Shown: positions 25,847 through 34,698 of the stretch, piece by piece
How positions within the stretch are numbered: position 1 is the stretch's first letter
How the letters are laid out: each line of letters starts with the position of its first letter
Source: Salegentibacter lacus
GTDB lineage: Bacteria > Bacteroidota > Bacteroidia > Flavobacteriales > Flavobacteriaceae
Reading direction: 5' to 3'
DNA length: 64,000 nt
NCBI RefSeq assembly: GCF_020164555.1
Contig: NZ_JAIQZB010000012.1
Location: 87,741-151,740 of the forward strand
Made by a program: the position numbers and the translations under genes
Notes under the pieces: generated by a model
Told to the model about the DNA's origin: nothing
Databases searched by the model: none
What the model saw: only the letters and a program-made list of their open reading frames with translations

Positions 25847-26434
25847 TCAGAGAAATGAGAGTTTATAATCTTGAAATTCCTTAAGTAAATTTTGTTTGTA
25901 AATCAACCTCGAAAATGCTTCTGCTTCATATTTCACTCCATTCAACGCATCATGAGGTCTCGGCTCCTTTGGTAATCCAACGTATTCCATAATACGGTCA
26001 CCACTTAAGTTTGAGAATCCATCTTTCAAAGGTGGATTTAGACCTAGTACCTTAAACTGAGAATAGGTTAATGAGTGTAAATCAATTTTTCTTTTCCCTA
26101 AAGCAAAATTAATATTATATCTGTTGAATGAAACATTTAAAAAGCTGATATCAAAATCTACATTCTGCCCTGCTATTGTTTTATCATCAATACACTCCAA
26201 CCACTCTTTGAAGTTTAAAATTAATTCTTTTAAACTCATCTTTCTAGTATCAGTCAGATTGGAATAATTATAACCATTGATTTCTAAAGCTGCTGGATCA
26301 ACTTCAGCAGTATCATCAATTTTACAGGTTTGATAAAATTGATTAGATGGATTTTCAAAGTCAAGAGCACCTATTTCTATAATTTGGTTTTTTAATGGGT
26401 CCAACCCTGTAGTTTCGAGATCTAAAATTACCAT
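25847..26434 (-). CDS. DnaQ-like (DEDDh) 3'-5' exonuclease in the dnd operon
   Basis: This 195-residue protein has the DEDDh exonuclease fold. Exo I is VILDLETTGLDP (Asp5, Glu7), Exo II is QNVDFDISFLN (Asp93), and Exo III is RPHDALNGVKYEAEAF (His161). In DnaQ-type enzymes the fifth residue after this histidine is the last catalytic aspartate; here it is Gly166, so activity may be reduced or another residue may substitute. It is encoded 12 bases downstream of dndE and three bases before the membrane protein. It may trim DNA during modification or degrade foreign DNA. A link to Dnd is inferred from the operon alone. Confidence 0.85.
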   Translation of the reverse strand: MVILDLETTGLDPLKNQIIEIGALDFENPSNQFYQTCKIDDTAEVDPAALEINGYNYSNLTDTRKMSLKELILNFKEWLECIDDKTIAGQNVDFDISFLNVSFNRYNINFALGKRKIDLHSLTYSQFKVLGLNPPLKDGFSNLSGDRIMEYVGLPKEPRPHDALNGVKYEAEAFSRLIYKQNLLKEFQDYKLSFL

Positions 26435-26446
26435 AATTAAAAATAA

Positions 26447-26836
26447 TTATTTTATAGATACTCCTTGTTCAATCTTTCCGGCTAAAAAGTCAAAACCATC
26501 AACTCCACTTGCTTCTAATTCATTAATCAATAAGTTCAAACCTACATCAATATGCATTTTTATAAATTTAGGAAGATCTGAATGTGAGGCATGAACATTA
26601 TAGTGAACGGCAGTAAGACCAATATAATAGTCTATATACTCCCCAAATAAAACAGCTTTTGAATAACTTTTCCCTCCTGAATCTTTCATCTTTGTAAGAT
26701 CCATTTGTTCTCCTAAAGATAAAGAATAGGTCAAAGCAATTCTGGCAATTATATTTTCAGTCCCTAAATTAAGTTTATTAGTTAATCTAGTTACGACTTC
26801 TTTATTTTCCTTAGAGGTTCTAATGTGCGAGAACAT
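26447..26836 (-). CDS. dndE: DNA phosphorothioation protein DndE
   Basis: This 129-residue protein matches DndE, the small subunit of the phosphorothioation machinery that binds nicked DNA. The N-terminal IRTSKENKEVVTRLTNKL and the middle segment YSLSLGEQMDLTKMKDSGGK, followed by KAVLFGEYIDYYI, are family features. It overlaps the 3' end of dndD by 17 bases, the normal gene order being C-D-E. DndC, DndD and DndE assemble on DNA to replace a non-bridging phosphate oxygen by sulfur. No truncation is seen. Confidence 0.92.
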   Translation of the reverse strand: MFSHIRTSKENKEVVTRLTNKLNLGTENIIARIALTYSLSLGEQMDLTKMKDSGGKSYSKAVLFGEYIDYYIGLTAVHYNVHASHSDLPKFIKMHIDVGLNLLINELEASGVDGFDFLAGKIEQGVSIK

Positions 26837-28919
26837 GCTGTTGATTAAATTTGTTATACAATTCAGAGATCTTACACTCTTCTATTGAAGAACCTTCTTC
26901 ATTGTTATTAATTAAATAAACTCCATTTAAATTGGGCTTAAGCAGTGCATATTCTGCTTTAGAGAGCTCCTTCTCTAATAAAGGGAATAACACTACTTGT
27001 TCAGAAATAGTAGGATAAAATTGCTCTATAACGTTGCTAGAATGTTCTTTATCAAATTTCTGTAAAGGACTATCAATAAAAATTGGAAAATTTATTCCGG
27101 ATTCATCCACTAAGGCTTTCAATAATGCGGTTGCATATAGCTGTTGCTCCCCTTTAGACAAACCGTCTTTATCAATAACATTACCATTTTGATTAATTAG
27201 ATCTATATCCATTACATCTTCATCTATCCTCACATTTACATCTCTTACAAAATCATTTTTATGCATCAACTTTCCTAATCCAAGTTGAATAGATTTTTGT
27301 AGGGAATATTTCTTCTCCTCTTTGATTCTAGCAGTAAGCCTATCTAATTTCTCTAAAAGATCTAATGTAACTTCATACTTCTTTTTATCCGTTTTTAAAA
27401 GATTTGATTTTTTCAATAGTTCAGAAAGCACTTTGTGATTAGAGGCTTCCCGGTGTTTTAAGCTACCTATTTCTTCAATTAGTCCCTGCTTTTTTATTTC
27501 TATTGTTTTAATTTTTGAAATCCATTCCTCTTTTTCCTCACGAAGTTTTTTAGCTAAAGGATTACCCTTTCTAACCTCGCCTTGTTTTATCTTCTTTAAT
27601 ACACGATTTAATTCCTGGCGAATTTCTTTTTCTCTCTTTACGATTCCGTTAAATTGAACTTTGAATGAATTCTGAATATATTCATATGTAGCAATAATTT
27701 TTCGGGATGTCTCATCATCAAAATCTAATAGAATTTCACTTTCTGAACTTGGATCCTCTATATTTTCTAAACGGGCAGATGACAACTTACGAATGTATTC
27801 TTTCATCTGATGTGCTAATTGATCATCTTTAATAATATCAGATAAACCAGAATGAAATTCCGCTTCAAATTGACCAAATTCTTCAGCTAGCAAACCTTTA
27901 TCTATTGATGAATTTTTAATTTTTAGCTCAACCTTAATCTGATCAACCAAGCTTTTTAATTGGTTTTGAGAGATGGCTAAAGGAATTAAATCTATCAGGG
28001 TTCTTAATTCGTTTTTTAAATTTAAATGAGACTTTTTAAGTTGGTCACGCTTAGATTTTAACTCATTAAGTTTTTCAAGAGTCATCTCATTTCCTTCCCT
28101 AATTAATTGCTCCTGATGTTGATCAATCTTATGTCTATAATTCTCAATCTCCTCAATATAATCCGATAACTTTGAATCGTTGTGACGAACTAAATCAGAT
28201 AGTTCATCTCTCTGTTTTTCGAGGTTTGCTATTTTTAATTCATCTTTTTCCGAAACTCCAGAGCGTCTCATTTTGGTAAGAAGTGTATTAAGATTTAATT
28301 TTAAATCCTCATATTTTTTAATTCCTAAAACTTCGGAATAGGCTTTGCTTAACGCCCGAAGTTCACTTTTGCTTTTAGCCTCCGCCAGGGTAACGATTTT
28401 TTCCGCATCAAAGAAAAAGAACTTTGCTATTTCTCTCGGAAGAATAAAATCATTAATAAAGACATCATAACCTACTTTCTTAGTTAGTTCGTTTTCGTGA
28501 CCATCTATCAGAATTTTTAAACTCTCCTTTTTCGATTTATAGTGATACGTTCTTCTAATTACAACTTTCTTACAGGGAATGGAAGGGATCATCACATCAA
28601 CAAGATGAATCTCAACAAAAAACTCTAACGTTTCATTTTGTTTAGACTCGCTTTGTTTTAAAACATTATGATTTAATAAAGTTTTCCGATAAGACTCATA
28701 TCCTCCAGCGCTTTGGATATCCTTTTTGTATTTACTTTCAACTTGAGTCATCAAATTGCCATACAATCCCCAGATCATAGAAGTTAGGAAAGAGGTTTTT
28801 CCAAAACCATTTTTACCAGCGATAAGAGAAATATTCTTATCCTTTAAATGATTAAAATCTATCTCATTTAGACCTGAGTAGATTCGAAAGTTATTTAGAA
28901 GTATCTTTTCTATGCGCAT
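26820..28919 (-). CDS. dndD: DNA phosphorothioation ATPase DndD
   Basis: This 699-residue protein is an SMC/Rad50-like ATPase. The N-terminal half-domain starts RIEKILLNNFRIYSGLNEID and has Walker A AGKNGFGKT (about 34-42). A long coiled-coil region fills about residues 200-560, without a clear zinc-hook CxxC. The C-terminal half has the signature LSKGEQQLY (about 587-595) and Walker B FPIFIDSPLQKFD (Asp616). DndD couples ATP hydrolysis to DNA nicking or conformational change during phosphorothioation. The stop overlaps dndE and the start lies one base from the dndC stop, so the three core genes are tightly coupled. Confidence 0.95.
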   Translation of the reverse strand: MRIEKILLNNFRIYSGLNEIDFNHLKDKNISLIAGKNGFGKTSFLTSMIWGLYGNLMTQVESKYKKDIQSAGGYESYRKTLLNHNVLKQSESKQNETLEFFVEIHLVDVMIPSIPCKKVVIRRTYHYKSKKESLKILIDGHENELTKKVGYDVFINDFILPREIAKFFFFDAEKIVTLAEAKSKSELRALSKAYSEVLGIKKYEDLKLNLNTLLTKMRRSGVSEKDELKIANLEKQRDELSDLVRHNDSKLSDYIEEIENYRHKIDQHQEQLIREGNEMTLEKLNELKSKRDQLKKSHLNLKNELRTLIDLIPLAISQNQLKSLVDQIKVELKIKNSSIDKGLLAEEFGQFEAEFHSGLSDIIKDDQLAHQMKEYIRKLSSARLENIEDPSSESEILLDFDDETSRKIIATYEYIQNSFKVQFNGIVKREKEIRQELNRVLKKIKQGEVRKGNPLAKKLREEKEEWISKIKTIEIKKQGLIEEIGSLKHREASNHKVLSELLKKSNLLKTDKKKYEVTLDLLEKLDRLTARIKEEKKYSLQKSIQLGLGKLMHKNDFVRDVNVRIDEDVMDIDLINQNGNVIDKDGLSKGEQQLYATALLKALVDESGINFPIFIDSPLQKFDKEHSSNVIEQFYPTISEQVVLFPLLEKELSKAEYALLKPNLNGVYLINNNEEGSSIEECKISELYNKFNQQHVLAH

Positions 28920-28920
28920 A

Positions 28921-30288
28921 TTATTCTCTCATTACAAATCTTTCAATTTGCTTCTCTACATCGTTATGAAGACCATATTTTGAAATTAACAGTGTTTTTG
29001 ATTCCTGAATTTCCAGTAAATTATCAATAAGGTGATAATACTCAGGGCGGTCATCACAAACTTCCTGCATAATTCTTCGCTCGGTTTGCCCTAAAGATTT
29101 AATATTGTTTGTCATGAAGTCCTTGTTATAAACTTCCCGATATATTTCACCTACGTGTTTATCAAAGTAACCATCTCTATTCCAGGTAACTTGAATAGCT
29201 ATTAACTCCTGATTATTTATTAAAACAACCTCTGGATGATCTTTTTGAACTTCTTTTTGAGTTTTAAGTAAACGCTTCAAAAGCATAGCTCTGTATGATT
29301 CTTTGTAACTCCCCCTACTATTTCCTTCATCATCTATAGCTGAGGCTCCATTTCTTCTGGTGTCTTTTCGGAACTCAGGATTATTTCGCTCTTCGACTAA
29401 CTTATTTCGGTATTCAACTAAAGGAGCCATCCAACTTTGTCCTTTATCCACAAGGGCAGACATAGATTTATCTTCTTTTACAACAGTACATGTCCAGCAT
29501 CCAAATCTACTTTGACCGCAAGATTTGTGTTCTTTATTAGTTACGACAGTTGGGCATTCGTAATCATCTGCACTGGCATCTGAATAGATTTGAAACAAAA
29601 TATTGTTGTCAAATCCCCAGGGCGACTCCACTACGTTAATTATATACCATATTTCCTCCAACATTAACTCCTTAATTGGAGCAAAAACATAAGTATTAAC
29701 GTCTGTTGCATGTTTGGAGAGTCTTTCGCCTTTTCTTTCATGTTTTTTCATAGAACGCTCTCGCGTGCTACTTTCTTCATACCGTGTTCCTAGTAGCACG
29801 ATTGCTTCTCCTTTTTCATCAATTTGTTCATGAAGAAAAGATGAAGTAGGTCTAATTTTTAATTTATCCGTACACCAACGAAATGTATTATTAGGAACAG
29901 GATAGCCTTTACCTAAAACATTAACCCAATACGATTCATCCAATTTCGGTGTAGTCTTTTTTACAAAAATTGGCAAATCTTGATTTCTTGCTTCAATTTC
30001 AATTTTAGCCAGTACCTTTTCCACATATGCTGAAATTATTGGGTTCTCTACCATAGTATCATTACAAACAACATATACTGGCCTTCTCAATTGAAAGGGA
30101 TTTGGAAGCGACTTAATTCTTTGAAGGGCAATCCAGACTAAAGTTAGGAGTACAGTAGAATCTTTACCTCCACTAAAACCTATTATCCAAGGTCTTTGAG
30201 TATTGTCAGCGTAGGCATATTGATCAATAATTTCATCAATTATCCCTTCAACTTTAGAACTTTTTATTTTTTGCGTATAACTTTTCAT
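28921..30288 (-). CDS. dndC: DNA phosphorothioation sulfurtransferase DndC
   Basis: This 455-residue protein belongs to the PAPS-reductase-like adenine nucleotide alpha hydrolases. The PP-loop SGGKDST lies at about 39-45, and FRWCTDKLKIRP (137-148) follows. Cysteines at about 245, 257, 264 and 267, in ECP and CGQSRFGCWTC, are the likely ligands of the iron-sulfur cluster known in DndC. It activates the DNA phosphate and passes on sulfur delivered by a cysteine desulfurase. No dndA is present, so a genomic IscS/SufS must supply sulfur, as in many dnd clusters. No dndB regulator is seen either. It is the first gene of the modification operon. Confidence 0.95.
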   Translation of the reverse strand: MKSYTQKIKSSKVEGIIDEIIDQYAYADNTQRPWIIGFSGGKDSTVLLTLVWIALQRIKSLPNPFQLRRPVYVVCNDTMVENPIISAYVEKVLAKIEIEARNQDLPIFVKKTTPKLDESYWVNVLGKGYPVPNNTFRWCTDKLKIRPTSSFLHEQIDEKGEAIVLLGTRYEESSTRERSMKKHERKGERLSKHATDVNTYVFAPIKELMLEEIWYIINVVESPWGFDNNILFQIYSDASADDYECPTVVTNKEHKSCGQSRFGCWTCTVVKEDKSMSALVDKGQSWMAPLVEYRNKLVEERNNPEFRKDTRRNGASAIDDEGNSRGSYKESYRAMLLKRLLKTQKEVQKDHPEVVLINNQELIAIQVTWNRDGYFDKHVGEIYREVYNKDFMTNNIKSLGQTERRIMQEVCDDRPEYYHLIDNLLEIQESKTLLISKYGLHNDVEKQIERFVMRE

Positions 30289-30525
30289 AACAGCTATAAA
30301 AGTAATTAAAAGCGGGCTTTTTAGCGCTTATTTTTTAATAGAATAATGACTTCTTTTCAACAGCTTGTTATAACTACTCATAGCAAAACCATATACTTTA
30401 GCACCAATTGTTATAAGACTTTTCATTCGCTATCTTTAGTTGCTTTTAGGAGTCAGGCATTCTCCTTCTGGTTTATCTGAACGAATAATTCGTCAGCTTT
30501 TAGTGAATTGAATAAAAATGAACTA

Positions 30526-30943
30526 ATGAGTTATCGAACAAAACTTAGGTGCTAGATTCATTGAACTAGGCACATATGAACAATAGCAAGAAATTAATAC
30601 CTTTTCATTTTAAAAAAAAAGGTGATCGCAGTTGAATATCAGGGAGAAATCCAAATGTTTAATTGGGGGTTGATTCCTTATTGAGATAAGAATGAAAAAG
30701 GCTAAAAAAGATTCTTAACGCGAAAACTGAAACCATAGCTGTGAAACCTTCCTTTTAAAATTCGGATAAGAAAAGTTGTTTAATTGTCGCAGATGTTTAT
30801 TACGAAGGGCAATGGGGCAAAAAACAGAAATATTTAATTACACTTACAAATCTGGAGATATTTGCTTTTTCGGGTATTTATTCATTCGGGACAATCCAGA
30901 GAATAACAAAACCTTAAATGCCTATTCAATAAAGAATAATTAA
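30526..30943 (+). pseudogene. Broken SRAP (YedK/HMCES) family gene
   Basis: Within a 920-base gap after dndC the plus strand encodes scattered pieces of an SOS response-associated peptidase, in several frames with many stops. They are YRTKL at the start, YEQ-stop-QEINTFSF, MFNWGLIPY, CLIVADVYYEGQW (containing the substrate-loop region), KKQKYLITLTNLEIFAFSGIYSFG, and NNKTLNAYSI. The intact family crosslinks to abasic sites in single-stranded DNA. The catalytic Cys2 is replaced (MSYRT), and at least six stops and two frame changes are present, so the gene is dead. The flanks (30289-30525 and 30944-31208) show no other gene. Confidence 0.75.
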
Positions 30944-31208
30944 TTTACCCTTTAAGATGTCTAAATTCTAACAATATGAATTAAGAAAGCCTCGATTGAA
31001 AAAGCTTTTAATAGTTCTGTAAACTTCATATTTTTTTCTATTTTTAACACCTCGTTAAGAGAATCGGCAAATCCATCTCCCTACAGTTTTTTGCCTAATC
31101 ACTAAGCCCCACATCTGCATGCAGACGGAACAGTTAATTATTTCAAACAAACCGCTCAATAAAGCTTTTTTAAAGGTTAAACTTAACCGATTCATATAAT
31201 TAAAAACT

Positions 31209-31712
31209 ATGATCTTATTTAACATTAAAGAACTAGAGAAACTTATCATTACAGAAAAGGTTTCCGATGGGCTTGCCTTCAAATATCTTTTTACTCATCT
31301 TATTCTTTTCACTCTTGCCGATTATATACCCGTAGATGGAGATAACCCCTGGTGGCGTACGTGGGTTCATTTATTGATCAGCTTGATGGCACTAATATGG
31401 GGAATCAGAAAAACTTTCGAAATAAATCAGCAAGGAGATAATATAGAATACTTTAAGCGACTTATTTCTCTCTCTTTTGTAACCGGAATCCGAACTATTG
31501 TATTTGGATTTCTAATTATTTTCTGCGTACTCGTCAGTACTCTTATAGCAGATCAAATTTTTACGTTTTCAATTCGAAATTCTATATGGATGACGGTGAT
31601 AGAGCTCATAGCCTATGCCTTGTTAAATGTAGTCTTCTATTATATTTTAATAAATTCCTTTAAACGGATTAATTCTATAGATTCCAGAGCTTACCAAATG
31701 AAAACTAACTAG
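31209..31712 (+). CDS. Four-helix membrane protein of unknown function
   Basis: This 167-residue protein has four hydrophobic segments (about 27-42, 50-66, 90-112 and 125-150) separated by short polar loops, and no recognisable motif. Short membrane proteins of this layout are frequent in Flavobacteriaceae, often near lipoprotein genes. It is preceded by a 40-base stretch that resembles one in front of the gene at 46462 (see findings). There is no close neighbour on the same strand upstream, and the lipoprotein gene follows after 105 bases. Function unknown. Confidence 0.6.
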   Translation: MILFNIKELEKLIITEKVSDGLAFKYLFTHLILFTLADYIPVDGDNPWWRTWVHLLISLMALIWGIRKTFEINQQGDNIEYFKRLISLSFVTGIRTIVFGFLIIFCVLVSTLIADQIFTFSIRNSIWMTVIELIAYALLNVVFYYILINSFKRINSIDSRAYQMKTN

Positions 31713-31817
31713 GTACAGGGCAAGACAAGGGGTGGAGAAATTCCGTTTACCCCTGAGAAATTAAGAATAAAATTTATAGAATAGATTATAAAACGATTTG
31801 TAAACCACACAAACAAT

Positions 31818-32789
31818 ATGAAAAACATCAATTTAAATTACTTATTTCTACTTCTAGTTTTTTTTACTTTTTCCTGTGAGGAATCTAACAATGAAGCTAC
31901 AGAGGAGCCAAACAATGAAATTACCGATGACTATAAATTATTAGCTGTATCTGACCTTGGTGAGGTATTTGAAATTGGAAATAATACTGGGGATATAGAA
32001 AACGTTGGACAAATAGATAAAGAAAATAATGACAGTTTTCTTGCAACAAACTCTTTATTATCATCAGAAGAAAAAATTTATTCCATTGAATATGTTTACA
32101 ATCCATCACCAACAAATAATCTTTTAATATTTGATAGACAAGATGGAACAAGTCAAAGAATACCGTTAATACTTCCTTCAACAATAAACGGTGATGAAAG
32201 AGGAATTTTAGCCCTTGCCTGGGACAACAACAAAATGATAGGAATTTTAGCGGAGAACGTTTTAGCAAATAATTCTACAAAGCACCTCATACATATCGAC
32301 CCTCAAAATAACTCAATTACTGAATTAGGTATTACTTTCAATGAAAATAGAATTAGCTCAATGAAGAAAATTGACTCTACGTTATATATCTCAACTTGGG
32401 GTGAAGGTTTCCTGGAAGTTGACCTGGTAAATAACACAGTAAACAATTTGAGTTCTATTAATGGTAGTAGGATAGCCCAAATAAATAATTCTGAATTAGC
32501 AATAATGCAAGCAGTTTCTGGCTCTATAGGTGGAGCTAAGCCGGGAATAATTGATTTAACAAACCATAGTATTACTGACTACTCAAATGGAGAAACATTT
32601 GGACTTGTTACAGCTTTTGGTAATACGATCATTGAAAATGAAATTTACCTGAACTTAGTGAGTTCAAATACTCTGAATTTATATTTAGGTATTTTGAAGA
32701 CAAATTTTGAAACAAATCAAAATTCTATCGTGGAAATTAACTCGAATACTGTGAATAGAAATTTGATCATTTTAGATACAACTAACTAA
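31818..32789 (+). CDS. Lipoprotein, probable beta-propeller
   Basis: This 323-residue protein has a type II signal peptide: NYLFLLLVFFTFSCEESNN, with the lipidation cysteine at about residue 20 followed by acidic residues that would not favour retention in the inner membrane. The rest contains repeated units of the form LL-x-D...G...I (YKLLAVSDLGEVFEI, NNLLIFDRQDGTSQRIPL, KHLIHIDPQNNSITEL, GFLEVDLVNNTVNNL), which suggest blades of a beta-propeller. It should be an outer-membrane or surface lipoprotein. No enzymatic residues can be proposed. Confidence 0.7.
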   Translation: MKNINLNYLFLLLVFFTFSCEESNNEATEEPNNEITDDYKLLAVSDLGEVFEIGNNTGDIENVGQIDKENNDSFLATNSLLSSEEKIYSIEYVYNPSPTNNLLIFDRQDGTSQRIPLILPSTINGDERGILALAWDNNKMIGILAENVLANNSTKHLIHIDPQNNSITELGITFNENRISSMKKIDSTLYISTWGEGFLEVDLVNNTVNNLSSINGSRIAQINNSELAIMQAVSGSIGGAKPGIIDLTNHSITDYSNGETFGLVTAFGNTIIENEIYLNLVSSNTLNLYLGILKTNFETNQNSIVEINSNTVNRNLIILDTTN

Positions 32790-32841
32790 AAATTAAAGTT
32801 TGCAATTGTGGCTATAATAATCGCTTATTCTAGCTAAATTC

Positions 32842-33016
32842 TGGAAATCTTTTAGAAAACACTGAGATCTTGGAACTCTGCCATGATGCAAACTATTTGG
32901 GAATTTTTATGATCACTAATCAAAGCGGAAAAGATACAGCTCCAAAAATGAAGAAAGCGATTGATGAAATTATTGATGGCATAGTAAATCATAATGAGCA
33001 AAACCTAAAATCCTAA
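32842..33016 (+). pseudogene. Gene remnant of unknown family
   Basis: Two reading frames join into a plausible C-terminus. GNLLENTEILELC in one frame continues, after a shift near 32881, as HDANYLGIFMITNQSGKD and then TAPKMKKAIDEIIDGIVNHNE up to a stop at 33014-33016. No start codon or upstream body is present. The amphipathic end looks protein-like, so I read it as the tail of a decayed gene; it could also be chance coding. Confidence 0.35.
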
Positions 33017-33033
33017 TTGTTTAAAAACCCCCA

Positions 33034-33681
33034 ATGAAAAAAACTTTACTTATTCTATTCATTTTTAATTGCTTAAACGCCTATTCACAAACCCCTTCTG
33101 ACTTATTTAATGCCGGAAGAAATATAGCAAGTGCTTCCAGTCAGGATAAATTATCAAAAAGATGGTTCTCCAATGTGGAACTGGAATTTGGAGTAAACAA
33201 TGAGGTAGAATATCGTTATTCACTTTACGACAACAATGACCATTTAATTTCGGGAAGAAGTGCCGAACTTGAAAATAAAGTATCATACGGGATCCTATAC
33301 AGTATTAATTACCCTCTATTTAATAAATTGACTATTGGAGCAGTAGGAGGTTTTCAGCACCAAAGCCAACAAAAAATTTCAGCATTAAAGTTTGGAGGAA
33401 TTCTTAGGTACCATTTTATCAATTATGAAAGCGTCAATATAAATTTAATGACAGCTTATAACTTAGCTTTAAGTGATAACATTAGTAGTGATATGGCGAA
33501 TGTTCGACTCGGTCTTCAGTTTCCAATATCAAAAACAGATGATTTCAATTTAAATTTAAATGTTTTTTGGGACTACAATTATTACGTAGCCAGCAAACCA
33601 ATACTATTAGAGGAAAACAACGAAAAACCCAGCCATATCATCTTCAGGTCATATGGTGTTAGTTTAGGGATGCAGTTTTAA
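33034..33681 (+). CDS. Secreted beta-barrel-like protein of unknown function
   Basis: This 215-residue protein starts with a signal peptide (MKKTLLILFIFNCLNAYSQ, cleavage after AYS-Q, the common flavobacterial pattern). The mature part alternates short amphipathic strands: NVELEFGVNNEVEYRYSLY, VSYGILYSINYPL, LTIGAVGGFQHQ, and it ends in RSYGVSLGMQF with a terminal phenylalanine. That ending is typical of outer-membrane beta-barrels recognised by the Bam complex. About eight to ten strands could be formed. Ligand and role are unknown. Confidence 0.65.
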   Translation: MKKTLLILFIFNCLNAYSQTPSDLFNAGRNIASASSQDKLSKRWFSNVELEFGVNNEVEYRYSLYDNNDHLISGRSAELENKVSYGILYSINYPLFNKLTIGAVGGFQHQSQQKISALKFGGILRYHFINYESVNINLMTAYNLALSDNISSDMANVRLGLQFPISKTDDFNLNLNVFWDYNYYVASKPILLEENNEKPSHIIFRSYGVSLGMQF

Positions 33682-33713
33682 AAACTACATTGTGAAAAAA
33701 TCGAAAAGTGTAA

Positions 33714-34223
33714 ATGAAATATAAAACCAAATTCAGCTTTCTCTCTATTTTTGTTTGTTTTACTCTAACCGGTTCTGCAATAGGCCTTTTATTTATTACT
33801 TCAAGTTCAACAGAAGCAGATATTGTTCTTCCTATACTTTTCTTATTATTTGTAATTTATTTTTGGCTCACAGAGTTTAGGACAAGAGCGCATAAAATTG
33901 AGATTTCTAAAGAGAAAATTTCCAAAAAGATATATTTTGGATTAGGACAAGGAAAAGAATACTTATATAAAGAGTTGGATGGGTTTATTATAACCAAACA
34001 GCCAAATAACGGAAGTACTTCAGAGTATATTTTTTTAATTAAAAACAATAGAAGAATAATCTGCTTATCAGAATTCTATCATCTTAACTATACCCAGATT
34101 AAATTGGAGATAGAAAACAAATTAAAATTTCTGGAAGAAAAAAATATAACTTCAAGAGTGAGTATCAAGAAATGTTCAGGTAAAATCAAATTATTCGATA
34201 GTTCTGAGAATAAAATTCTTTAA
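33714..34223 (+). CDS. Two-helix membrane protein with possible PH-like domain
   Basis: This 169-residue protein has two N-terminal membrane segments (about 7-30 and 37-54), followed by a charged C-terminal domain with KIEISKEKISKKIYFGLGQG and YKELDGFIITK strands. The order of two helices plus a small beta-domain resembles bacterial PH-domain (YdbT/DUF304-like) membrane proteins, but the match is by shape only. It lies 32 bases after the barrel protein gene and 32 bases before the next small gene, so the group may be one operon. Confidence 0.55.
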   Translation: MKYKTKFSFLSIFVCFTLTGSAIGLLFITSSSTEADIVLPILFLLFVIYFWLTEFRTRAHKIEISKEKISKKIYFGLGQGKEYLYKELDGFIITKQPNNGSTSEYIFLIKNNRRIICLSEFYHLNYTQIKLEIENKLKFLEEKNITSRVSIKKCSGKIKLFDSSENKIL

Positions 34224-34255
34224 ACCAATGCCAGTGGCAAAATTTAAATTAAAAA

Positions 34256-34687
34256 ATGAGATATATATTACTAATCCTGATTGGCTTTATGTTTATTCCA
34301 GTTTCAGCTCAGGAACTCAAGCAAAGGGAATTAAAAAAGATTTCAAAACTTGGGATAGAAACCGTTCATATAAATAATTATGGTGAACAGTTTACCAATG
34401 ATTTCAGAGATATTTTACGGGCAGATAGAAAAAGAAAAACCAATAAAACGGTAGGGATTATTTTCACTTCTTTATCTGCAATAAGTTTAGGCCTGGGAAC
34501 TGCTGTGTTTGCAACACCGGTTGAATCTGAAGGGCACGGAAAAGCGTATAGGGATGTAATAGGAGGCTTTTTGATTGGTACGGGAGCGATTGAGGGAGGG
34601 ATAGGAATTCCTCTCCTCTTTGTGTCGAAAAAGAGAAAACGAGAACGGGATAGATTAATCGAAGAGTATTATACTCAAATAAAATAA
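34256..34687 (+). CDS. Small secreted or membrane protein, paralogue of 38459-38890
   Basis: This 143-residue protein has a signal peptide ending in VSAQ, a helical region with a basic stretch (DILRADRKRKTNK), a long hydrophobic glycine-rich region (about 65-125) and a basic tail KKRKRERDRLIEEY. The motif GTGAIEGGIGIPLLFVSKKRK is almost identical to that in the product of 38459-38890, and 20 nucleotides in that part are identical. The two copies flank the second HipBST locus. Family and function are unknown to me. The basic tail after a hydrophobic segment suggests insertion in the inner membrane with the C-terminus inside. Confidence 0.6.
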   Translation: MRYILLILIGFMFIPVSAQELKQRELKKISKLGIETVHINNYGEQFTNDFRDILRADRKRKTNKTVGIIFTSLSAISLGLGTAVFATPVESEGHGKAYRDVIGGFLIGTGAIEGGIGIPLLFVSKKRKRERDRLIEEYYTQIK

Positions 34688-34698
34688 GCTCCAAAAAT

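Noticed and set aside
14722..30288. BREX or DISARM defence system
   Set aside because: No PglZ, PglX, BrxC or DrmA/B homologue is seen. The PP-loop sulfurtransferase, SMC-like ATPase and DndE define a phosphorothioation system instead.
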